Positions 10,086 through 17,709 of a stretch of DNA of 64,000 bases are shown one piece after another. The translations under genes were made by a program, and so were the position numbers. The DNA is taken from the NCBI GenBank assembly GCA_016716635.1, contig JADJVZ010000013.1, positions 372,001 to 436,000 on the forward strand, in the 5' to 3' direction. The notes below the pieces were generated by a model that saw only the letters and a program-made list of their open reading frames with translations, was not told the origin of the DNA and searched no databases. Position 1 is the first letter of the stretch, and each line of letters begins with the position of its first letter. Source of the stretch: Micropruina sp. Lineage in GTDB: Bacteria > Actinomycetota > Actinomycetes > Propionibacteriales > Propionibacteriaceae.

Positions 10086-10097
10086 CATAGGAGAAAC

Positions 10098-10158
10098 GTT
10101 AGCCGTGTTTGCTGGCGATATATATCGCCAGCAAACACGCGCAACGCCAGCAAGGTCG
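10098..10158. repeat. TTGCTGGCG palindrome B, remainder
   Basis: GTTAGCC, then TTTGCTGGCGA, centre TATATA (one TA longer than in other copies), TCGCCAGCAAA and AACGCCAGCAAGGTCG. It lies between convergent flanking genes (DUF389 and amidohydrolase). Confidence 0.85.
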
Positions 10159-10224
10159 CAGAGAGAGTCGCAGAGAGAAGGGCGGGGCGGCCTGTCGGGG
10201 GTCGTCTGTTGTCCCTTTGAGGGG

Positions 10225-12090
10225 TCAGCCGACGACGCGCCAGGCGTCCCCCATTGCCTTGGCAAGGGCGCCAGAGGCCTCGCAGCCGCACCCAGCGTCG
10301 TGGTCCGCGTGGCGGCCGGACGATCCCCCCACCGTTGGCGCCGCGACGCTAGGAAGCACGGCCGCCTTGCGGGCCCGCCCGTCCCCGGTCTTTCGGAGCG
10401 CTTCGGGGACGGGGAACCAGCGTCCTTCGAAGACGGTCCCGATGACCGGCACGTCCTTGAGGTAGTCCGCGCCGTGCTCGTAGGGATCGCCGGCGATCGC
10501 CGTGAAGTTGGCGACCTTTCCGGGCGCGATGCTGCCGAGCTCGTCTTCCATGCGCCAACTGTGGGCCGCGCCGATCGTGACGGCCTTCAGCGCCTCGTGG
10601 ACGCTGATCAGCTGCTCAGGGGCCGCGACGCGTCCGGATTCCGTTCGCCGGGTCGCGCCACACCACGCCAAGAACAGCGGTTCGGCGGGGGCCATCGGCA
10701 GGTCGGAATGGAACGACAGCGGAGTGCCGTGGGCGAGGACGGACGCGCTGCGCACCATCGCGTCCGCCCGCTCGGGTCCGACCCCGTGCTGGCCGAACCG
10801 GTCGGCGAACGCCACCGGGTAGAAGGGGTTAGCGGACACGATGCAGCCCAGTCGTGCGATCCGATCGACCTGCTCCTCGGTCGCGTTCGAGAAGTGGACG
10901 ATCGTCGTGCGGTGGTCGTTGCGCGGATGGGCGATCATGCACCGCTCGATGATGTCGAGGAGCACCTTCAGCCCCAGGTCACCCGTGACGTGAACCGAGA
11001 TCTGCCAGTCGGCCTCCCAGTAGGGGCGGAAGTACTTCTCGAGGACGGCCGGCTCCATGACCCACTCCCCGTGGTGGTGGGGGTCAGGGTTGCCGGCATC
11101 ATCGAGGTAGGGCTCCTGCATTTGCATCAGCTGGGAGATGATCGCGCCGTCGGCCATGAGCTTGATGGCCCCGTCAAACAGCCGCACCTTTCCGGCAGGA
11201 GCGCGGGCGATGATCGTGCGCGCGTCCGCCACGACGTCCGACGGATCAATGTTCGCGGACGCTTGGCTGCGTCCGTCCACGAGGAACGTCGACAAGAACG
11301 GGGTGTCGTCCGCGCCGAGGATCTTGTCGTAGAGGTCCCAGGGTTCGACCGCCCAGATCACGCCGGGCTCGTTGACGGCCGTCACGCCGTGCTGGTGGAG
11401 GTAGGTGACGAGGAGCTTGAGCCCACGCTCGAGCCGGTCGCGGGCCGCGAGTTGCGGGGCCACCCGGGTCAGCACCAGGTCGAAGAATCCGGATTCCCAA
11501 CAGTGACCGGCGGCGACATCGACCTGCGAGGTGGCGTGCCCCGATTGGGCCGCCAACCATTCGTCCGTGACGCCGGCTACGTTGCACGCCGCCGTGTTCA
11601 AGAACAGCTCGTGCGCGGAGCGGTGCCAGACCATGATCGGACGCGTGGTGCTGATCTTGTCCAGCACCTGCCGACTCATCGGACCATGCCACAGCTGGTG
11701 ATACCCCCAGGTCTGAAGCCATTCCTCCGATCCGGCGTCGGTGAGGGCCTTGTCGGCGGCCACGAGGGCTCCGATGTATTGCTCAGGCGTGAAGGCCCCA
11801 GGGTGCAGCCCGTCGGGCAGCGACCAGTCCTCCGTCGAGATCACGTTCATCGACAAGGTCGCGGCGCCGAGCATGGGGTGCAGGTGCTGATCGATCAGCC
11901 CCGGCAAGACCACGAGGTCTTTGAGGGTGTCGTCGAGGTCGTAAGGGACGTCCCCCAAGGACGCCTTTACCTCGTCGAGCGAGCCGACGGCGAGGATCCG
12001 ATCCCCGCGGACGGCCACCGCGTCCGCCGTGGGAAATCCGGGCTCCATCGTGTGGAACCGCTTGGCCAGCATCACGCGCACATCACTCAT
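10225..12090 (-). CDS. Amidohydrolase family protein (YtcJ/NfdA type)
   Basis: 621-residue cytosolic metal-dependent hydrolase. The N-terminal beta-sandwich is followed by the metal motif VVLPGLIDQHLHPM; later metal or catalytic segments are QISVHVTGDLG (His near residue 365), TTIVHFSNA, and LSFHSDLPMAPAEPL (Asp). The C-terminal segment LGSIAPGKVANFTAIAGDP closes the beta-sandwich as in other members. Relatives include N-substituted formamide deformylase and many enzymes of unknown substrate, so only hydrolysis of an amide-like bond can be inferred. It is the first gene right of the IS110-interrupted palindrome, with no operon partner. The upstream 74 bp are half of a direct repeat. Confidence 0.85.
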   Translation of the reverse strand: MSDVRVMLAKRFHTMEPGFPTADAVAVRGDRILAVGSLDEVKASLGDVPYDLDDTLKDLVVLPGLIDQHLHPMLGAATLSMNVISTEDWSLPDGLHPGAFTPEQYIGALVAADKALTDAGSEEWLQTWGYHQLWHGPMSRQVLDKISTTRPIMVWHRSAHELFLNTAACNVAGVTDEWLAAQSGHATSQVDVAAGHCWESGFFDLVLTRVAPQLAARDRLERGLKLLVTYLHQHGVTAVNEPGVIWAVEPWDLYDKILGADDTPFLSTFLVDGRSQASANIDPSDVVADARTIIARAPAGKVRLFDGAIKLMADGAIISQLMQMQEPYLDDAGNPDPHHHGEWVMEPAVLEKYFRPYWEADWQISVHVTGDLGLKVLLDIIERCMIAHPRNDHRTTIVHFSNATEEQVDRIARLGCIVSANPFYPVAFADRFGQHGVGPERADAMVRSASVLAHGTPLSFHSDLPMAPAEPLFLAWCGATRRTESGRVAAPEQLISVHEALKAVTIGAAHSWRMEDELGSIAPGKVANFTAIAGDPYEHGADYLKDVPVIGTVFEGRWFPVPEALRKTGDGRARKAAVLPSVAAPTVGGSSGRHADHDAGCGCEASGALAKAMGDAWRVVG

Positions 12091-12164
12091 GATTCATGCT
12101 CGCACCTATCGGTGTCAGCGGACGAGAGGTTGCGATAGTCCGTCCTGCACGGTGGCGGGCCGCC
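12091..12164. repeat. Direct repeat, unit 1, flanking the IS relic
   Basis: Begins GATTCATG and shares GGTGTCAGCGGACGAGAGG and CTGCACGGTGG with unit 2 at 12970-13049, in the same orientation. The pair brackets the transposase relics and may mark a duplicated IS end or an old recombination. Confidence 0.6.
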
Positions 12165-12175
12165 CCGACTCTTTA

Positions 12176-12379
12176 TCAATTGGTGTGCACGTGGATGGCG
12201 TTGAGGCCGGCTTGAGCGTCGTCGGGGAGCGGGTACGCCGCTGTGATGACATGGTCACGGCCGTCATCTGGCGGTGTGGTGCGGTGGGTGTCAAGACCTG
12301 CTTCTTGAGGCTCCTGCCGGCGGTGGTTTCGAGCCAGGCGGGCAGCTGGTCTGCGACGAGCTGTTGATCGGAGGCTCAA
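12176..12379 (-). pseudogene. Relic of IS1634-like transposase C-terminus, fragment A
   Basis: On the minus strand one frame reads LPAWLETTAGRSLKKQVLT and another continues DGRDHVITAAYPLPDDAQAGLNAI, resembling the extreme C-terminus of IS1634/IS1549-type transposases (tail ending TAADPLPDDLRDAL). At least one frameshift separates the pieces. The DNA near 12290-12360 is a diverged copy of 12720-12785. Confidence 0.5.
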
Positions 12380-12639
12380 GATGCCCGATTGGCACCGACA
12401 GTGGGCGCCAACAGCAAATGTGCGTCAGTCGACGAGGTCGCCCGGAGCATCACATGCCCCTGACAAGGGGTAATGGAAATGACCCTTTCGTCGAGCGACG
12501 CAAAATCGTTGTTGGAGGCGCGCGATTCGGCCGGACTGGGGCTCAACGGGCCGGTACCCCGATGGAAACATCCCCGGCCAGAGCCCTTTATGGAGCTGAC
12601 ATCCGTGAACTCCCGCCACGGGGACAACTTTTGTGACCC

Positions 12640-12955
12640 CTGCCGGGTCGCCCACTCCTGGGGATTCGGTGATGACCTGGTCACCGGCTTTGATCTGGAC
12701 GGTGTGGAAGCGGTGGCGGGTCAAGACCGGCTTCTTGGGGCTTCAGCCGGCGGTGGTTTTGAGCCAGCGGGCGACTGCGAGGCGGTGAAAACGATGGTGG
12801 GTTGGGCTTCGATAGAGGCGGTTCTTGGCGTAGGTCGGGCGGGCGCGGAGATCGGTCTTGGGCTTCCGGAACGACTTAGCCCTCGCCAACCACCCGGCTT
12901 GCGCACAACCCGGAAACCCGTAGTCAACGCCATATCAGCCCCGAAACTCGCCACG
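12640..12955 (-). pseudogene. Relic of IS1634-like transposase C-terminus, fragment B
   Basis: Minus-strand frames give RTASIEAQPTIVF, matching the family segment RxSIEAHLTIVFAALAV, then after a frameshift VARWLKTTAG, a stop, SPKKPVLTRHRFHTVQIK and AGDQVITE. The broken order and stop show a decayed gene. Positions 12380-12639 between the two relics hold nothing recognisable. Confidence 0.6.
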
Positions 12956-12969
12956 CTGACACAAGTCAG

Positions 12970-13049
12970 GATTCATGGTCATGCCGCACCCTGCGGTGTC
13001 AGCGGACGAGAGGTTGCGATAAGTCCGTGCTGCACGGTGGTGGGCCGCC
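12970..13049. repeat. Direct repeat, unit 2
   Basis: GATTCATG at 12970, then GGTGTCAGCGGACGAGAGG, TTGCGATAAGTCCGT and CTGCACGGTGGTGGGCCGCC: a diverged copy of 12091-12164 on the other side of the IS relics. Confidence 0.6.
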
Positions 13050-13115
13050 GAGTGCGTTGTGGTGGGTGGTGTGGGAAAACTTCATTCAGGTGAGGTCGGC
13101 GAGGGAAGTCGGGTC

Positions 13116-13868
13116 TTAGGGAAAGGTCGGCAGAGACCCGGGCGGCCCGAAGTTAGGGCCGGGGAAGTCCTTCAAGATCTGGTCGCGCGTTCGTTTGTTG
13201 TAACCGGGGCTGTAGTTCGTAGTCGAGCGGACGATTCCATCAAGGGTGAACTCCGAGGTGAAGGGCACGCCGCTGTCGTAGAGGGCTGAGACCACGGCGT
13301 AAATCCGATCGGCGTAGGCGGCGTCGCTTTCCTGGTGACTCAGGGTGACTCGGACGTCGTTGTGGACCCCACTCTTGGCGACAAACTCATCGAACGGGGT
13401 GGTGGCGTCCCATGTCACGGTCGTCACCGACATAGCGACGTGTACCTGGCACTCAGCGACGCCGGGAACATCGCGGCAGGCAGGCCATCCCCGCTCTTCA
13501 ATTTCGTGGCGGTACAGGTTGCGCGCGAAGTCGTCGCGCAGAGTCCCGTATTCAGACAGGTTCACGTTGGCGGTTTTGGCGGGATCATCCGCTGCGGTGA
13601 CGTGGGCCGCGTACCAGGCCAGGATTCCGGGCTTGGTACGTTCGGTCAACGGATTGTCGTCCACCAACGTGAATTCAATGCCGTATTTGGTCTGGAGCAT
13701 CGACAGCATGACCGGTCTTGCTTCCTCGCGAGTTTCGAACGCCCGACGTGGCGGGACGAGCAAGGAGCAACCCGCGGTCGCCATCGTGAGCGCGAGCGCG
13801 AGGACGATCGCGCCGGCCGTGAGGAAGATTCGTCTCATCATGCCCGGATCGACATTCGGCTCCTTCAC
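13116..13868 (-). CDS. Putative lipoprotein of unknown function
   Basis: 250 residues from GTG 13868; an ATG nine codons later, before MRRIF, is also possible. A signal peptide (RRIFLTAGAIVLALALTMA) ends in the lipobox TAGC, so the protein should be lipid-anchored outside the membrane after Lgt/LspA processing. The mature part is about 220 residues with two cysteines (PACRDVPGVAEC) and a tyrosine- and asparagine-rich C-terminus; no domain is recognised. The two genes on either side are unrelated, so there is no operon clue. Confidence 0.75.
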   Translation of the reverse strand: MKEPNVDPGMMRRIFLTAGAIVLALALTMATAGCSLLVPPRRAFETREEARPVMLSMLQTKYGIEFTLVDDNPLTERTKPGILAWYAAHVTAADDPAKTANVNLSEYGTLRDDFARNLYRHEIEERGWPACRDVPGVAECQVHVAMSVTTVTWDATTPFDEFVAKSGVHNDVRVTLSHQESDAAYADRIYAVVSALYDSGVPFTSEFTLDGIVRSTTNYSPGYNKRTRDQILKDFPGPNFGPPGSLPTFP

Positions 13869-14016
13869 GCGCGAACTCCCTCGTCAAGTGCCTGCCGAAC
13901 TCGGTAGCCGACGCCGTCGAACGTAGCAGGGACAGGGTTCGGCGACGCGTCAGATTCGGTCACGCGGTCGTGGAGCGAGGAGGCGACGACAGCCTCCGGT
14001 GGGTCAGACTGGACGC

Positions 14017-14091
14017 ATGACGAAGCGCCACGCGACAACGGGGGCCGCCACCCCGCGGCGCGTGGCCGCCGACAAGGCCGTTCGTCCATGA
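14017..14091 (+). CDS. 24-codon leader ORF overlapping the MFS start
   Basis: ATG 14017 follows CAGACT (14005-14010) by 6 nt, the leaderless-promoter spacing seen across this window. The frame encodes 24 residues beginning MTKRHATTG, rich in Ala, Arg and Thr, and ends with a TGA overlapping the next ATG (ATGA). Translation of the exporter gene may be coupled to it. The peptide resembles nothing known; alternatively ATG 14017 could be the remnant of a longer gene. Confidence 0.45.
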   Translation: MTKRHATTGAATPRRVAADKAVRP

Positions 14092-15368
14092 CCGTCCAGC
14101 GGGCCACGCGGCTGTTCTACCTGCTGACCATCACCCGATGGTTCCCGGTGGGGCTCATCGTGGGGATCTTCATCCTCGTCCCGACCGGACGGGGCCTGAC
14201 CATCGCCGAGGCCACAACGGCGACGGCTGTGAGCGGGTTGGTGTGCTTCGCCCTGGAACTCCCGACGAGCGGGTTCGCGGACGCCTTCGGCCGCCGTGGC
14301 GTCTACCTGGCGGCCGCCGTGGTGAACGTGGCGGCCGCGCTCGCCTTCTTCTTTGCGCAGAGTTTCCTCGCCTTTGTGATCGCCGCGGCGCTGACAGGGG
14401 TCTTCCGCGCCTTGGATTCGGGGCCTTTGGAGGCCTGGTTCGTCGACTCCGTGCACGAGGACAGACCCGGCGCCGACGTCGACCAGGAGCTCTCCCGGGC
14501 GGGCACCCTGCTCGGCCTCGGCATGGCTGTGGGTGCCGTGGTTTCCGGCCTCCTCATCTGGTGGCACCCCCTCACCGATCAACCGGCGCTAGACCTGCCC
14601 GTCGCGGTTTACGCCGCGTTGACCGTGGTGCATTTGCTGGCGGTGGCCGTCTTGCTTAAGGAAGGTCCGCGCCAGCACCGAACGAGGGCGGCGATGGAAT
14701 CGGTCCGCGAGACCCCGAAGGTGATTGCGGACGGCCTGCGCCTCGTCCTGCGCAACCGGGTCCTGCTCGGCATCATCCTCGCCGAGGTCTGCTGGTCGAT
14801 CGGCATGATCGCCTTCGAGTCGCTCTTGCCGCTGCGGCTTGAGGAAATGCTCGGCTCCGCGCAGCTCGCCGGTGCGGCGATGGGGCCTGTGGCCGCCGCG
14901 GGCTGGGCGGTCTTCGCGTTCGGCACCTGGCTTGCCGGACGGGCGTCCACCCGCTGGGGGGTGGCCCGGGCGGCCATTCTCGGACGCGCCCTCAACGCCC
15001 TCGGCGTGATCATCATGGGGCTGGTGCTCACCCCGGTCGGCCTCCTCGCGGCCTACTTCTTCACCTACACGATGCACGGCCTCAACGGTCCTCCGCACAG
15101 TGCCTTGCTTCACCGCGAAGCCAGCGCCAAGAACCGGTCGACCGTGCTGTCGATGAACTCGATGATGGCCTTCCTTGCCTTCGGGATCGCCGCACCGCTC
15201 GCGGGCATGGTGGCCGACCGTACCTCCATCGCGATGGCGATGCTGGCGGTGGGGGCGGTCAGCGCATTCGGGGTCTTCGGCTACCTGCCAGCCCGCCGTG
15301 CGGAGCTGCAACGCGGTGACCCTTCGCCGCCGGGCTCCGATCAGAGTCCGCACATCCAACCCTCGTAA
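14088..15368 (+). CDS. MFS transporter
   Basis: 426-residue inner-membrane transporter with about 12 predicted helices. Helix 1 region FYLLTITRWFPVGLIVGIFIL, motif-A-like SGFADAFGRRGVYLAAA, and a second-half counterpart LAGRASTRWGVARAAILGR. The central loop (QHRTRAAMESVRETPKV) is basic. It resembles macrolide-efflux-like or uncharacterised MFS proteins; substrate unknown. There is no Shine-Dalgarno before ATG 14088, which fits translational coupling to the leader ORF whose stop overlaps it. Confidence 0.82.
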   Translation: MTVQRATRLFYLLTITRWFPVGLIVGIFILVPTGRGLTIAEATTATAVSGLVCFALELPTSGFADAFGRRGVYLAAAVVNVAAALAFFFAQSFLAFVIAAALTGVFRALDSGPLEAWFVDSVHEDRPGADVDQELSRAGTLLGLGMAVGAVVSGLLIWWHPLTDQPALDLPVAVYAALTVVHLLAVAVLLKEGPRQHRTRAAMESVRETPKVIADGLRLVLRNRVLLGIILAEVCWSIGMIAFESLLPLRLEEMLGSAQLAGAAMGPVAAAGWAVFAFGTWLAGRASTRWGVARAAILGRALNALGVIIMGLVLTPVGLLAAYFFTYTMHGLNGPPHSALLHREASAKNRSTVLSMNSMMAFLAFGIAAPLAGMVADRTSIAMAMLAVGAVSAFGVFGYLPARRAELQRGDPSPPGSDQSPHIQPS

Positions 15369-15401
15369 CGGTTGGCCCGAGGCCGGACAACCCTGGACGC
15401 A

Positions 15402-15563
15402 TGACGACGTTCACGTCCACCTGACGTCCTCACAGCCGGAATGCTCGCCGGGGGGCTGGGCCATGTCACGCCCATGCGGATCCTGCAGGGTGTCGCCGTG
15501 CTGCGCGAGCGCGGCTATCACCGGATTCGTGCCCACCTCAGGATGCGCTTGTCGGGAGAGTGA
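15402..15563 (+). pseudogene. Remnant of a macrodomain-protein paralogue
   Basis: CTGGACGCATGACGACGTTC at 15394-15413 resembles the start of the macrodomain gene (CTGGACGCATGACGAGCTTC at 16736-16755). After a stop and a large deletion the DNA matches that gene's C-terminal region: one frame reads TPMRILQGVAVLRERGYHRIRAHLRM against TPLRILQGIAVLHERGYHRIRAYPGM, ending in TGA at 15561-15563. It is a deleted, non-functional copy 1.3 kb upstream of the intact gene. I break the longer identity for space; key shared core is RILQGxAVLxERGYHRIRA. Confidence 0.7.
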
Positions 15564-15590
15564 CACGAGGGGCTCGGTAGCCTGAGCGCC

Positions 15591-16610
15591 ATGTGGAAGC
15601 GGAACCGCGATGGAATTGGGGGGCGGCCTCCCAAGGGCGCGCCGGATTTCTTGCCACCCCCTGGGGATCTTCCTGCGGTCCGGCCGGAGCAACCGCGCAA
15701 GCGTTGGCGTGCCCCGAGGGCGTCCGCGGCACCGGCGAAACCGGCGTCGACCGGGCAGGTGTCGAAAGCCACCCACCTCTCGGGAGTCGACTCCTCGATC
15801 CCACCCACGAGTCCGACGGGCATTCCCTCGTTGCTCCTGCACCCAATGCCTCCTGCAAATTCTCTGCGGCCACGGGTCTGGGTGCGAGTCGCATTGTTCC
15901 TCGTCGGATTCATCGTCGTGCCGGTGGTGGTGGCCATCGTTCTCATCCTGATCCGTCCGAGCAGCTCGGTCTCCAGGCCGACACCGACCTGGACGTGGAC
16001 CTCCGGACCGTCTGCAACGCGGGCGAGCCCGCGGGACGTCCCGTCCGTGATTCCGGGGTGGGCAGTGGCTTACAGCGCGCAAGACTTGGCCGCTTATGAC
16101 TATCCGGCGACGTCCGACTGGGAGTTTCGCCCAGGGGTGATCACTGGCTATGAGACGTCGCAGCGGATCCTGGTTCTCCGGCACGCCGTCACCACCTACC
16201 GAGCCGGGGGCTGCGAGGTGGCGAAGGGGCGCCGGGCCGAGGTTGGGTTTGTGACGTCGCAGGGGCAGGATCCCGACGGCGCACAGGTGGCCGACAACCT
16301 GGCCGTCCGGTGGGCCGAGGCCCGCGACACCGAAGACAACGGCCAGGTGCACGGCGTCCCCGATCCGGTGCGTCGGACCGTCCTGAGCGCGGACGGGAAG
16401 ACCACGATCTCCGTGTCCAGCGTCACGTTCAGCCCGGTGACTTCAAGCAAGACCGAGTGCGCGCACCCGTCCATGCGCTTCACGGCGGCTTACAAGAAAG
16501 GGGCCAACGGCACCTCCCTAGTCCTGGTGATCTCCAGCGACCAGGGTGTGGCAGGCAGTCTGGGCCTGGACGTTGAGGACTCGATCATCTCGTCCATGCG
16601 GGACGCATAG
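15591..16610 (+). CDS. Single-pass membrane protein of unknown function
   Basis: 339 residues. A basic, proline-rich cytoplasmic N-terminus of about 95 residues precedes one strong helix (VALFLVGFIVVPVVVAIVLIL). A Ser/Thr/Pro linker follows, then an extracellular domain of about 190 residues with cysteines in GGCEVAKG and KTECAHPS. The design parallels the protein at 1278-2483 (disordered tail, helix, small outer domain) but sequence similarity is not obvious. ATG 15591 lies 7 nt after TAGCCT (15578-15583), suggesting a leaderless transcript. Function unknown. Confidence 0.72.
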   Translation: MWKRNRDGIGGRPPKGAPDFLPPPGDLPAVRPEQPRKRWRAPRASAAPAKPASTGQVSKATHLSGVDSSIPPTSPTGIPSLLLHPMPPANSLRPRVWVRVALFLVGFIVVPVVVAIVLILIRPSSSVSRPTPTWTWTSGPSATRASPRDVPSVIPGWAVAYSAQDLAAYDYPATSDWEFRPGVITGYETSQRILVLRHAVTTYRAGGCEVAKGRRAEVGFVTSQGQDPDGAQVADNLAVRWAEARDTEDNGQVHGVPDPVRRTVLSADGKTTISVSSVTFSPVTSSKTECAHPSMRFTAAYKKGANGTSLVLVISSDQGVAGSLGLDVEDSIISSMRDA

Positions 16611-16743
16611 CGGCTCGCGCGGAGCTCCCCCAGCTTCAGGCGGCAGTGCCGGGAACCCCGTCGCCCGGAGGAGCGTCTCGAGGGACCCGAGCGTGACCTC
16701 GCCGTCCACACCGGGGACGGGGTGCGGGGGGCAGACTGGACGC

Positions 16744-17709
16744 ATGACGAGCTTCAACTCCGAGGTCGGGGACATCACCACGCAGCGCGTCGACGCGATC
16801 GTCAACGCCGCCAGCACCGCCATGCGCGGCGGTGCCGGTGTCGACGGGGCGATCCATCGGGCCGGTGGGCCCGCGATCCTGCGCGACTGCATCGCCCGGT
16901 TTCCCCGCGGGCTGGCGACGGGGGACGCCGGTTGGACGACGGCCGGCGACCTGCCCGCGCGCTGGGTGATCCACACGGTGGGCCCCAACTACTCGAGGGG
17001 TAACACCGATGGCAGGCTTTTGGAGTCCTGCTACCGCCGGGCGTTGGAGGTCGCCGACGAGCTCGGGGCCCGCAGCATCGCCTTCCCCCTTGTGGGCAGC
17101 GGAGCCTACGGGTGGTCTCTTGAGGAAGCCATCAAGCTCGCGGTGGACGGGGTCACCCTCACGCCAACCGCGGTCGAGGAGGTCCGGTTCGTCCACCCCC
17201 AAGCGATCACCGCCGGACGTCTTTCCTGGGAGCTGACCAAGTTCACACCCCTGCGGATCCTGCAGGGGATCGCGGTGCTCCATGAGCGGGGGTATCACCG
17301 GATTCGGGCCTACCCCGGGATGAGCCCCTCGGGCATCTACTGGCGCGTGACGGTCGCCGGCAATGAGCCCCCGCTGGGCGATCCCAGGTCGGGTCCCGGA
17401 GGTGTGACGCGGATCGACTACACCAGCGGCGCCCTGACTCAGTTCGCGGGCGGTGTCGTCACCCGCCTCACGCGTCCTAACGACGTCGCCGATCTGATGC
17501 TCGAAGCGCTGCCCGGCGTCCAGCCCCACCGGGACGATCCCGCCTACGTCGACTGGTATGCCGGGATGTTGTACCAGACCGAACTCATGAATCGACTCCC
17601 GGTTTCCTTCTCGGATGACCTGGAGCAGTTGCCCGGTTGGGAGATCGGCTGGGGCAGCCACCACTACTATCCGCGACCCCCCGCAATCCCCGACTTCACC
17701 CCTAGCTAG
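16744..17709 (+). CDS. Macrodomain protein with an extra C-terminal domain
   Basis: 321 residues. Residues 1-140 are a macrodomain of the O-acetyl-ADP-ribose deacetylase type: GDITTQRVDAIVNAAST, then GGAGVDGAIHRAGGPAI, WVIHTVGPN and FPLVGSGAYGW. The usual NAAN is NAAS here. From about 150 a second region begins (TPLRILQGIAVLHERGYH, PGMSPSGIYWRVTVAG) that I know from uncharacterised proteins but cannot name. Macrodomains bind or remove ADP-ribose groups; the target is unknown. ATG 16744 is 6 nt after CAGACT. Its stop overlaps the convergent channel gene. A degenerate paralogue lies at 15402-15563. Confidence 0.82.
   Translation: MTSFNSEVGDITTQRVDAIVNAASTAMRGGAGVDGAIHRAGGPAILRDCIARFPRGLATGDAGWTTAGDLPARWVIHTVGPNYSRGNTDGRLLESCYRRALEVADELGARSIAFPLVGSGAYGWSLEEAIKLAVDGVTLTPTAVEEVRFVHPQAITAGRLSWELTKFTPLRILQGIAVLHERGYHRIRAYPGMSPSGIYWRVTVAGNEPPLGDPRSGPGGVTRIDYTSGALTQFAGGVVTRLTRPNDVADLMLEALPGVQPHRDDPAYVDWYAGMLYQTELMNRLPVSFSDDLEQLPGWEIGWGSHHYYPRPPAIPDFTPS

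Larger units (their letters stand above)
8797..10097 (+). mobile_element. IS110-family insertion sequence inserted in a palindrome arm
   Basis: 1,301 bp, starting TCAGTGTCAG and ending GAGAAAC; the only base clearly shared by both junctions is a C (8796 or 10097). No terminal inverted repeats or sizeable duplication are seen, as usual for IS110. The non-coding left end is 236 nt and the right end only 12 nt, the arrangement of IS110 elements (for example IS621) that make a bridge RNA from the left end. The boundaries come from reconstructing the interrupted palindrome. Confidence 0.82.

Noticed and set aside
10105..12138. 677-codon plus-strand frame opposite the amidohydrolase
   Set aside because: It lies antisense to a gene with clear family motifs; its own product has none and is a GC-codon shadow.
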